Source: Flavobacteriaceae bacterium
GTDB lineage: Bacteria; Bacteroidota; Bacteroidia; Flavobacteriales; Flavobacteriaceae
DNA: 64,000 nucleotides
NCBI GenBank assembly: GCA_021647985.1
Contig: JAKITQ010000001.1
Coordinates: forward strand, 62,001 to 126,000
Direction of reading: 5' to 3'
Shown: piece by piece, positions 50,789 to 59,665 of the stretch
How positions within the stretch are numbered: the first letter of the stretch is position 1
How the letters are laid out: the number at the start of each line of letters is the position of its first letter
The notes under the pieces: generated by a model
The model's input: the letters and a program-made list of their open reading frames with translations, nothing else
Database searches by the model: none
Told to the model about the DNA's origin: nothing
Translations under genes and position numbers: made by a program

Positions 50789-53700
50789 CTAATTTACTTT
50801 ATGATTTGTCTTCTTACTTTTAATGCCAGCAGCTATAATTAAAATTAATAATAATAGAATCGTAATCCAAGCCCATATTGGAAAAACGGGTGTTTCACCA
50901 CTTGCATAACTGTGTAATCCTTTAGATAAATAATAGTTTACACCAAAAAATGTCATAAGTACACTCGCAAAACTTATAATAGATCCTACATTAAAAATAT
51001 ATAAACTTTTCATTTTAGGTACCAATCTAAAGTGTAGTATAATGGTATAAGCCATTACAATAACCAATGCCCATGTTTCTTTGGCATCCCACCCCCAATA
51101 TCTACCCCAAGATTCATTAGCCCAAATACCTCCAAGAAATGTTCCAACTGTAGCTAAAAACAAACCAATTGTTATATTCATTTCATTGATTTGAGTAAGC
51201 TCTTTGATAATTAAATTAATTCTTTTACCATTTTTTTTATTTTTAATTAAATAGAGTGTCATATTCATCAATCCAAGTACAAATCCCAGACCTAAAAATC
51301 CATAACTAATGGTAAGGGTGGCAACATGAATAATTAACCAATACGATTTAAGTACTGGTTGTAGATTGGTTAATTGCGGGTCGTAACTACTATGACTAGC
51401 AGTCATTAGTGTAAAAAAGGCCAATAAAGCTGTCGCAGCTAAGGTTATTTTAGAATAGCGAATAAAACTAAACCCTGCTAGTAAACTACCCCACGACACC
51501 AATATTAGAGCCTCATATCCATTACTCCAAGGAGCATGACCTGATAGGTACCATCTTAAAGCCATACCATATGTATGATAAATAAATGCAATGCCTAATA
51601 ATAAAATGAAAAAATTCAGAGTATAGCTTAATATTTTACTTTTTTTATCTTTTAAATTATCAATAAAAGCAAGCACCAATAATATCACACTTAGCAGAGC
51701 ATAAATATTTTTTAAATTAATAAATATTTTTGCTTTGGTGTATTGTATTTCTTTATCAACTTTTGATTTAGAAGGTAATATAAGAGCAGAATCACTTTGT
51801 CTTTGAATATTATCTAAATATCCTAAGATCTTATTTGCTCTAGTATAATCACCTGACTTTGTTGCTTGAAATACTTCTGTTAAATATTTTTTAAACAGAT
51901 TGTTATAATTAAATTCTTTTAATTGTAAATCGTCATTTAATATTTTTATAGATCCTTTTAAAGGGTTTTTAGCAATTGGATCCATCCAATTGATCCATTT
52001 ATTATTTGAAGATTCTTGGTCTGGGAAAATATTGAGTAATTTACCTTGAAACCCTAGCATAAAAATTTCAACACGTTCATTTATTTTAATAATTTCTTTA
52101 TCAAAAACATTTTGTTCTGTAGGTTTTTTTCTAAACGCTGGTTCTGCAACAGACCTTAATTTATAATCGCCTTTTTCGTTAAAAAAGTCATTAAATGATG
52201 CGTATTTCCCTTCTGCGCCAATAATATTCATAACAGCTTGTTCACGTACATAAATAATTTTTTGTTGTTTCCAAAACTCTGCATTCAAGATTATATCCAT
52301 AAATACCTGCATAGCATCCATTTTTCCTTTTGTTGGAATATCAAAATTATCTTTTCTTGATATTTTATGCATTACGTCGTAAGCCAGTGTATTGATAGGT
52401 ACAAATCTTCCGCTGTAATTTTGAACAAGTAAATTTCCGAATTTTTTAGCATGAACAACACCAACAGAATTTTGATCTACATTATGGATGTGATTTGTAT
52501 TATTATCTTGAGAGTAGGTATTTCCAACAAAAATAATACCAAATATCATCGTAGCAATAAGTGATTTCCTTTTGGCTCGTGTATTCTTTATTTTATGAAT
52601 TAATTCATGATATCTAGAATTTTTATTGAATAATGTAGCAATAAAACCTAATCCCATAAGTAAGTATCCTATATAAGAGATCCAAGTGCCATAAAAATCA
52701 TGATTTACAGATAATACAGTTCCTTTTTCATCTTTGTCATAGGAAGATTGAAAAAAACGATAACCCTTATAATCTAATACATTATTCATATAAATTCTGT
52801 GATCTTCACTTAAGCCCTTATTCTTATCTATTAAGGTAACTTCACTAGCGTAAGATGATGGGCTATCAGAACCGGCGTATCTTTCTAATATAAATTTATT
52901 TAAATGAAGAGAAAATGGCAATTCTATTTGTTTCATACCATAAGACATTGCTATATCAATACCATCGATATTAACTTTTTGAAAATTGTTAACATAACCT
53001 CTACCTCCCAAGATAGCAACTTCTTTATCTTTTCCATTAACCGAAAGATTTACCAATAAAACATCAGGGCCTCTAGCTTCGTCATTTCCGGCAACATATT
53101 TTATTTTTGCGTTATTATACATCTTGGTTAATACAAATCCAATACCTGTTTCTAAAGGTTCATATAAATATTTTGGTTTCAATTCGCCTATAGAGTCTTT
53201 TGGTATTTCACCAATAGTTAATTCGGGCATTTTACTTGTTTTAATTGCACCAGGATAGCTAATTAGTGTTTTGCCATTATTGCTTATCAGTATAACTGCA
53301 TCTTCTCGATCATAATTATTATAGGCAAAAAAATGTCCATGAGTCTCTTTGATTTCGCCGTCCTTAATTAAAATAATGTCTTTATGACCGTCTACACTTA
53401 CCGTTAATTCTATTACTTTGATACCTTTTTGATCACTTTCTAGGTAGGTTTCTGTGGCATTCTTTAGGTAATCTTTATAACTTACCTCGATTTTAGATTT
53501 TTCATTAGTTTCTATTTCTACATTAAAATAATTATCTGTAATTGCACTAAAGTTTATCAATCGATCTACCTTGTAATTTAGTTTGTTTTCTACTGCATTT
53601 ACAATTAAATATGGATCGGAGCTTACCATAATATTTGATGATTCACCTTCACGTATATGCATACTTCCTTCAAACCCAATGTATCTTGTTACACCAGCAC

Positions 53701-53971
53701 CAATAATAACAACGATAAACGCTGAATGAAATAAAAGCCCAGTCCATCTACCTATGCGGTACAAGTGATACTTTTTAATACTTCCAATAAAGTTTACTGC
53801 CAATAAAAATAATAGAAACTCAAACCATTTAGCATTGTATATCAGTAATTTAGCTGTTATTGTGTCGTAGCTATCTTCAACAAAAGTAGCAGCGGCTATG
53901 GCAATTGTAAAAATTATGAGTAGAATTAAAGTGGCTTTTGACGAAATTATTAAATTGATAAGTTTTTTCAT
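50789..53971 (-). CDS. Fused ResB/CcsA (CcsBA) system II cytochrome c synthase
   Basis: ResB-like N-terminal half (LLFHSAFIVVIIGAGVTRYIGFEGSMHIREGES) and CcsA WWD-type motif GGIWANESWGRYWGWDAKETWALV. Confidence 0.93.
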   Translation of the reverse strand: MKKLINLIISSKATLILLIIFTIAIAAATFVEDSYDTITAKLLIYNAKWFEFLLFLLAVNFIGSIKKYHLYRIGRWTGLLFHSAFIVVIIGAGVTRYIGFEGSMHIREGESSNIMVSSDPYLIVNAVENKLNYKVDRLINFSAITDNYFNVEIETNEKSKIEVSYKDYLKNATETYLESDQKGIKVIELTVSVDGHKDIILIKDGEIKETHGHFFAYNNYDREDAVILISNNGKTLISYPGAIKTSKMPELTIGEIPKDSIGELKPKYLYEPLETGIGFVLTKMYNNAKIKYVAGNDEARGPDVLLVNLSVNGKDKEVAILGGRGYVNNFQKVNIDGIDIAMSYGMKQIELPFSLHLNKFILERYAGSDSPSSYASEVTLIDKNKGLSEDHRIYMNNVLDYKGYRFFQSSYDKDEKGTVLSVNHDFYGTWISYIGYLLMGLGFIATLFNKNSRYHELIHKIKNTRAKRKSLIATMIFGIIFVGNTYSQDNNTNHIHNVDQNSVGVVHAKKFGNLLVQNYSGRFVPINTLAYDVMHKISRKDNFDIPTKGKMDAMQVFMDIILNAEFWKQQKIIYVREQAVMNIIGAEGKYASFNDFFNEKGDYKLRSVAEPAFRKKPTEQNVFDKEIIKINERVEIFMLGFQGKLLNIFPDQESSNNKWINWMDPIAKNPLKGSIKILNDDLQLKEFNYNNLFKKYLTEVFQATKSGDYTRANKILGYLDNIQRQSDSALILPSKSKVDKEIQYTKAKIFINLKNIYALLSVILLVLAFIDNLKDKKSKILSYTLNFFILLLGIAFIYHTYGMALRWYLSGHAPWSNGYEALILVSWGSLLAGFSFIRYSKITLAATALLAFFTLMTASHSSYDPQLTNLQPVLKSYWLIIHVATLTISYGFLGLGFVLGLMNMTLYLIKNKKNGKRINLIIKELTQINEMNITIGLFLATVGTFLGGIWANESWGRYWGWDAKETWALVIVMAYTIILHFRLVPKMKSLYIFNVGSIISFASVLMTFFGVNYYLSKGLHSYASGETPVFPIWAWITILLLLILIIAAGIKSKKTNHKVN

Positions 53972-54011
53972 GATTGCTTTTGAATTAATTTCTAGTTGGA
54001 TAAATTTACGT

Positions 54012-54085
54012 CAAAAATATTTAAATATTTTCATGTAAATTATGATTAAAATCATAAGTATTATAACATATGTTGCGGATATTTG
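54012..54085. promoter_or_regulatory. Putative FNR/CRP-type site in a divergent promoter (ccsBA / NrfJ-like)
   Basis: TTATGAT-TAAA-ATCATAA 54040-54057 (centre 54048.5); plus GATATTTG 54078-54085 and minus TATTTTTG 54012-54019, both 36.5 nt from centre. Confidence 0.65.
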
Positions 54086-54118
54086 TATCAAATTAAATAA
54101 ATAACTAAATAAATTAAT

Positions 54119-54835
54119 ATGAAAAAAATTATTATTTTTCTTGTAATGATTGGTTTCTTTTTGAGCTGTCAAAATAATAATAAATCACAAGGAGAGAACC
54201 AAACAGATGTTCACGGTGTTAAAGTTCAAGAAGTTTTGCAAGTTAGTGAATATACCTATTTACGAGTTTTAGAAGATGGAAAAGAGAAATGGCTGGCAGC
54301 GCCTTCGGTTCAGGTAGAGAAAGGAAAAACATACTATTTTAAAAATGGTATGGAAATGACGAATTTTGAAAGTAAAGAATTAAATAAAACTTTTGAAAAG
54401 ATTTATTTTATAGATAAGTTAAGCACAGATCCTAATATGAAAGTGGAAACGGCAAATTCGAGTATTCCAAAAAAGAATGACATGTCGCATCAGGCAACCA
54501 AACCAAAACTGGAAAAGGCAAAAGTTCAAATTCCACCAACAGAAGGTATTGTTACGATAGCAGAATTGTATGAAAATATTAAAAAATATGAAGGAAAACA
54601 AATTAAGATAAGAGGAAAAGTGACCAAATATAATCCTGCAATTTTGAAAAAAAATTGGATCCACCTTCAGGATGGCACGGCATTTAATGATAAATTTGAT
54701 TTTACAGCAACCATAAATAACGAAGTTAAAGTGGGCGATTTTGTTACCATAGAAGGTGTTATTGCCGTAAATAAAGATTTTGGCTATGGTTATGTTTATG
54801 AAGTGATTATGGAAAATGCCAGTTTGGTTAAATAA
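54119..54835 (+). CDS. NrfJ-like / OB-fold-containing lipoprotein
   Basis: Lipobox FFLSCQNN; VQEVLQVSEYTYLRVLEDGKEKWLAAPSVQVEKGKTYYFKNGMEMTNFESKELNKTFEKIYFI; C-terminal GKQIKIRGKVTKYNPAILKKNWIHLQDGT OB-like. Confidence 0.65.
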   Translation: MKKIIIFLVMIGFFLSCQNNNKSQGENQTDVHGVKVQEVLQVSEYTYLRVLEDGKEKWLAAPSVQVEKGKTYYFKNGMEMTNFESKELNKTFEKIYFIDKLSTDPNMKVETANSSIPKKNDMSHQATKPKLEKAKVQIPPTEGIVTIAELYENIKKYEGKQIKIRGKVTKYNPAILKKNWIHLQDGTAFNDKFDFTATINNEVKVGDFVTIEGVIAVNKDFGYGYVYEVIMENASLVK

Positions 54836-54857
54836 GAACCTTTTCAATTCAACAAGG

Positions 54858-55559
54858 ATGCATTATAAAAAGTTTTTAATATTGGTGTTGTTTATCGCTT
54901 TATACAATATCAGTTCAGCACAAGTTACAAGTTCAAAATTCAATAAAATTACAGTTAAAGAAATTCTACAAGTAAGTTCTTATACCTATTTATTTGTAGA
55001 TGAAGGTGCTGAAAATAAATGGTTGGCGGTTCCGTATTTTGATGCAAAAATAGGTGGCGTTTATTATTACAAAGGTGGTATGGAAATGGTTAATTTTGAA
55101 AGTAAGGAGTTAAATAAGACCTTTGAATCCGTTTATTTTATATCCGCAATTTATGATAACCCATTCGAAGAAAAAAAAACTACTTATAAACACGCAACAG
55201 ATGCTGATCTAAAAAATGACAGTCAGCAAAAAAACGAAAAATTAAATTTAAAGTTAAAACCATTAGAAGGAGGTGTTTCGATAGCTGAATTATTCAAAAA
55301 TAAAAATCAATATTCCGGTAAAAAAATTAAGATAAAAGGGCAGGTTACAAAGTTCAGTATGCAAGTAATGCGTAAAAACTGGATACATTTACAAGATGGA
55401 ACTGATTACAATAATAATTTTGATTTGACCTTAACATCAAATGCCGAAGTAAAAGTAGGAGATATTATTGTTTTAGAAGGAATTGTTTATTTAGATAAGG
55501 ATTTTGGCTATGGGTATTTTTATGAGCTAATCATTGAAAATGCCATTTTAATCAAATAG
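54858..55559 (+). CDS. NrfJ-like / OB-fold-containing exported protein, tandem paralogue
   Basis: VKEILQVSSYTYLFVDEGAENKWLAVPYFDAKIGGVYYYKGGMEMVNFESKELNKTFESVYFI and GKKIKIKGQVTKFSMQVMRKNWIHLQDGTDYNNNFDLTL; start at internal ATG 54858. Confidence 0.65.
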   Translation: MHYKKFLILVLFIALYNISSAQVTSSKFNKITVKEILQVSSYTYLFVDEGAENKWLAVPYFDAKIGGVYYYKGGMEMVNFESKELNKTFESVYFISAIYDNPFEEKKTTYKHATDADLKNDSQQKNEKLNLKLKPLEGGVSIAELFKNKNQYSGKKIKIKGQVTKFSMQVMRKNWIHLQDGTDYNNNFDLTLTSNAEVKVGDIIVLEGIVYLDKDFGYGYFYELIIENAILIK

Positions 55560-55707
55560 ATTTTTCATTGCTGTCCGATTAAGATTTACTATTGAATTTT
55601 ATAAAAAATAATATTAATCCAAATCATTGTTTACGTCATAGTTATAATCAAGTCTTTGCTCTTAAAACGTAACAGTCTTTTATCTTTTGTTGGAAACTAA
55701 TATTTAA

Positions 55708-56517
55708 CTATTTTTTATGACATGTTAAACATAGGGCACTGCCGTCGTTAGATTTCCACAAAGATAAAGATTTAGTAACCATACCTCCACCTGCTTGAAT
55801 TTGATGGCAACCAACACAGCCTTGTGTATTTCTTGAAATATGTACATCATGACACGATGTACATTCCAATCTGTCATTTTCCAAAAGGTCTACTTCTATT
55901 GTATTTCCCAATCCTGAAGATGTAGAACTTGGATCGTGTAAATAACCATCAACATCTGCCAAAGCTGAATCATATATTACAGAAATTGGGTGATCATTTC
56001 GCAGATTTGTTGAAATATTTCCGAAACCCACAAATGCTGTTCCATTTGTAAAACCGCTATGATTGTCAACTGCTACAGTTCCATCATGACAAGAGAGGCA
56101 AAGCTTTGATTTTCCTAATGGTTGCCCCAATACCCCATCTAAAGTTGGGCTAGTATACATTTCGAACACGCTACTGGTTACCTGATGATTCCATAAAGGA
56201 GAGTCAGGCACTTCCAAATTAGCATTATGTGGGGTGTGACAGGGTTTGCAATATTCATTTCCACTCCATGATGCCCTACTAAAATCATGATGGCTCAACC
56301 TAAGCCCCTGACCAATTGTTATACTACAGAATAGTAATAATAAGACTGTAAAAATCGTGCTTTTTATTGATTTTTCTTTTTGAATGTTAGATTTTAATTC
56401 TAATAATTGATAAATAAAATTTAGAAATAGAGGCAATAAATATAGTGTGAATTTGAATTTTACACTTTTATAAAAAAGATTGTTTACTAATAATATTTTG
56501 AAAATTTGGGTTTTCAT
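55708..56517 (-). CDS. Pentaheme c-type cytochrome (cytochrome c3 / doubled-CXXCH family)
   Basis: Five CXXCH (CKPCH, CLSCH, CTSCH, CVGCH, CLTCH); paralogue of 62063..62686; start codon uncertain. Confidence 0.88.
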   Translation of the reverse strand: MKTQIFKILLVNNLFYKSVKFKFTLYLLPLFLNFIYQLLELKSNIQKEKSIKSTIFTVLLLLFCSITIGQGLRLSHHDFSRASWSGNEYCKPCHTPHNANLEVPDSPLWNHQVTSSVFEMYTSPTLDGVLGQPLGKSKLCLSCHDGTVAVDNHSGFTNGTAFVGFGNISTNLRNDHPISVIYDSALADVDGYLHDPSSTSSGLGNTIEVDLLENDRLECTSCHDVHISRNTQGCVGCHQIQAGGGMVTKSLSLWKSNDGSALCLTCHKK

Positions 56518-56582
56518 AACGGTTTGATATTTATTCGTATATATCTTGTAATATACATTAAAAATAATTCTTTACACTTAAT

Positions 56583-57644
56583 TCACCTTGTATATCTTTT
56601 TTCTTTATGACAACCTTTACAAGATCCACCATCTTCATAATTTTTAAAGACCAATGGCATATTCCATTTACCAAATTTCACCGTTTCCGGAATTAGATGT
56701 TCTCGAGATGAACCATGCAAACTATGGCAATTATTACATGTTCTACCTTTTTCTTTATTCACATGTAAAAAATGCAAATTTCTATCGCCATCTCTAAATT
56801 CTGTGGCATACTTGGTTCTTTCTTCTAAAAGCAAATCGGCATCATGACATTCAAAACACATTTCGTAATTTTCTTCGGTGCCTTTTGCATAGTTTCCTGT
56901 AGGGTAGGAGGTTGTCATCAAAAATTTGTTATTGGAAGCATGGGGATCATGGCAGGCGTTACAACTTTTTTCAAGCGCTTCATGAACAAATTTACTATCT
57001 TCTAGTAATTTGCCAATATTTGTTATTTTCCTATCATCTACAGTAATAGTTTTATCATGGCAGCTTAAACACAATTCTCTACCACCAGAAATAAGTAATT
57101 TTTTTCGTGAAGAAGAATGCGGTGAGTGACAGCCTATACATCCATCTTCGTCAGTAGCAGGTGAATGTACAAGGGTTGACTCTTCAATGATTTTTTCAAT
57201 TTCATCATGGCAAAAATAACACAAATCAGGTGCTTTTGCAAAAATGAATTTAGGGTCATTAGAACTGTGTATTTCATGGCATTCAGAACATTCACCTTTA
57301 GCAACAGGCTTGTGCACATATTTGTTTTTAATGATGGCATCTTTTTCTTCGTCATGGCAAGAAAAACAAAGGTCTGCACCTTCTTCTAAATAAGTAAAGC
57401 TTTCAATATCTTCTACTGGATGCTTTTTACCATTGGGCTTGTGACAACTAATACAATCGGACGCTGGGCCGTGAAGAATTTCCTTTTTAATAGTTCTCTT
57501 ATGACATTCTATACAAGTTTTTTCCTTTTTTTGTCCGTAAATATTTACCTGGAATAGTAATACGCAAATAAGTGTTAATCCTTGAAAATATTTGGCATTG
57601 GTTAACCAAAACATTGGGTTCGAAGTTTTTTTAAAGATTTTCAT
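56583..57644 (-). CDS. Undecaheme c-type cytochrome, doubled-CXXCH repeats, predicted periplasmic
   Basis: Eleven CXXCH motifs (CIECH, CISCH, CFSCH, CSECH, CYFCH, CIGCH, CLSCH, CNACH, CFECH, CNNCH, CKGCH). Confidence 0.93.
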   Translation of the reverse strand: MKIFKKTSNPMFWLTNAKYFQGLTLICVLLFQVNIYGQKKEKTCIECHKRTIKKEILHGPASDCISCHKPNGKKHPVEDIESFTYLEEGADLCFSCHDEEKDAIIKNKYVHKPVAKGECSECHEIHSSNDPKFIFAKAPDLCYFCHDEIEKIIEESTLVHSPATDEDGCIGCHSPHSSSRKKLLISGGRELCLSCHDKTITVDDRKITNIGKLLEDSKFVHEALEKSCNACHDPHASNNKFLMTTSYPTGNYAKGTEENYEMCFECHDADLLLEERTKYATEFRDGDRNLHFLHVNKEKGRTCNNCHSLHGSSREHLIPETVKFGKWNMPLVFKNYEDGGSCKGCHKEKRYTR

Positions 57645-57673
57645 TATTAGTTATTTTTATGTTTGTTAATATT

Positions 57674-59659
57674 TTAAAATCGCCTTGAAATTTTAAGTGA
57701 AACTTTGTTAAAATCTAATTGTTCATCTACCAATTCACGTCGATATATTTCTGCAGCTGCTGTAATAAATATTTGACGATATATGGTTGTAAACTCAAGC
57801 CTTGTGGTTAATAAATTTAAATATATTCCTTTTGCATCTCCATCTTGTTTTCGATAACCTCCTTCTAAATTTATTCTTGTTTTTGGCGTGAAATTATAGG
57901 TAATGTTTCCGGAAAGATTATAGTACACTTGTCTTTGCCCTTCAAATTCAATCATTAAATAATCTATAAATTCGCTATTTAAAGAATAATTCAATTTTTG
58001 ATTGATATTTCCTTGCAGTATTAAATAATAGCGCATCAATCGATAAGGTATTATCGTACTGTCGTAATTATCATATTCAATACCTCCACTTAAAAATTTA
58101 TAATTGAAACGAGTTCCGTAAAGGTTTTTATTAAAATAATTTAATGTTAGATTTTCTTGGTTTTCAATATCTATATAATCTTGTTTGGATCTATTTACAT
58201 AAAACTCTAATAGGTTTTTAAATAAGCTTACTCTTATGCCAAAAAAGTTGTTAATGGAATTAAATTTGTAAGAAAGTGGTTGATCGGCTTCATAATCTAT
58301 TAAAACTGTCGTGTTATTTGCAATGAGGCCACCTGGCACTCGTTGTATTTCAAGAAATTCATTTCTTTGAATTAAAATATAATCCAAATTTAATTGGTAT
58401 ATAATCGTGTTTGTAACATCCCTAACAATCACAGTTGGTAAAATTATGTCTTGATTTTTTAGCAGTACTATTTGACCATCAATCAATCTATGTGTTTCAT
58501 TTTGAACGACCAATGTTTCTGAATCTCCTTGCCTGTTTTGTTTGTTAGAGTTAATTCTATAAGTCATTGATAAATGCCCGTTTAACGGAATTTTTTTATC
58601 GTAAATAATATCGAACCCAGCTCTTCTAACGTTATCTTGAAATTGTGTATTGTTAATAATATTATATTCTAAAGAAGCTGTAGTTCTTAAACTTTTGTAC
58701 AACTGATGTGTTATTGAACTATTGATATTATGTTGTTTAGAAACTTGAGCATCAGACCTATAATCATTAAAATTATAACCGCTATACCATGTGAAGTTTT
58801 TTGGTAATTTAAAAGTTAAGTTTTCTAAAACCTGAAATCTTTTAAAATTTATATTACCATACTGGTTGTCATTTATAATTCTTGATCTTAGATTGTAATT
58901 TTTTTTAGAATCGAAATATATATTATTATTAAGATTCCATGTAGTAATATTGCTTTCTACAAGTTTACCATTGGGGTTGGTTGAAGCATTGATAAAACTA
59001 TCATCATAGGTGTATTCACTATGTGAAAATCTAAACTCATTTCTATCATACTGACCGAATGTTTTGGTCGCTCGGGCATCAATATTATTTCTTTCGGTTT
59101 TAAATATTCTTGTGGTTTGAATTTCTTCCTGTTCTCCTTTTCCTCTATCGTAGGAAATAAAAAGGGGTGCAATTTTATTAGAATAATTGAGCGATCCACC
59201 ATAGGTATAATTTTTTGTTTTGATATTTGTTAGGTTTTCTCTGTTACTGTAATTTTCATTGTAATTGATAAAAAAATTGAAATTAAAATCATTTCGTTGT
59301 AAAAAGGTCGTTTTGATATACAATTTTTTTAAACTATGTGTCTCATTTCTATCCGGTGTGACTAAAGAATATCTTTGTCCGGTATCGGGGCTATAACCTA
59401 TATTAAAATCTAAGGTTAAAAAATTAGGGTGGTAAAAATAACTGTTGGTATTCAATAATAATCCAGCAGAAAATAAGGAGCTTTGCTCATCAATTTTATT
59501 GTTGTTTCTAACAGTTACCTGATCCCAATAAGTTCCATACAAATTTACTTCACCACTATAGTAATTCAATTTCCAAAAAGAAGTCTTGGTAGTCGAATTT
59601 TGCGAATAACTATATAAAGTAATTAATAAAATGATATATGTAAATTTTATTCTATGCAT
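57674..59659 (-). CDS. Outer membrane beta-barrel protein (candidate porin of a porin-cytochrome complex)
   Basis: Signal peptide ...LYSYSQN; many alternating amphipathic strands throughout; C-terminal ...VSLKISRRF; embedded between two multiheme cytochrome genes (gaps 6 and 29 bp). Confidence 0.75.
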   Translation of the reverse strand: MHRIKFTYIILLITLYSYSQNSTTKTSFWKLNYYSGEVNLYGTYWDQVTVRNNNKIDEQSSLFSAGLLLNTNSYFYHPNFLTLDFNIGYSPDTGQRYSLVTPDRNETHSLKKLYIKTTFLQRNDFNFNFFINYNENYSNRENLTNIKTKNYTYGGSLNYSNKIAPLFISYDRGKGEQEEIQTTRIFKTERNNIDARATKTFGQYDRNEFRFSHSEYTYDDSFINASTNPNGKLVESNITTWNLNNNIYFDSKKNYNLRSRIINDNQYGNINFKRFQVLENLTFKLPKNFTWYSGYNFNDYRSDAQVSKQHNINSSITHQLYKSLRTTASLEYNIINNTQFQDNVRRAGFDIIYDKKIPLNGHLSMTYRINSNKQNRQGDSETLVVQNETHRLIDGQIVLLKNQDIILPTVIVRDVTNTIIYQLNLDYILIQRNEFLEIQRVPGGLIANNTTVLIDYEADQPLSYKFNSINNFFGIRVSLFKNLLEFYVNRSKQDYIDIENQENLTLNYFNKNLYGTRFNYKFLSGGIEYDNYDSTIIPYRLMRYYLILQGNINQKLNYSLNSEFIDYLMIEFEGQRQVYYNLSGNITYNFTPKTRINLEGGYRKQDGDAKGIYLNLLTTRLEFTTIYRQIFITAAAEIYRRELVDEQLDFNKVSLKISRRF

Positions 59660-59665
59660 CCCAGA

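Noticed and set aside
54419-54847. 142-aa minus-strand ORF opposite the NrfJ-like gene
   Set aside because: Phe/Ile/Cys-rich shadow translation of a well-supported plus-strand gene.
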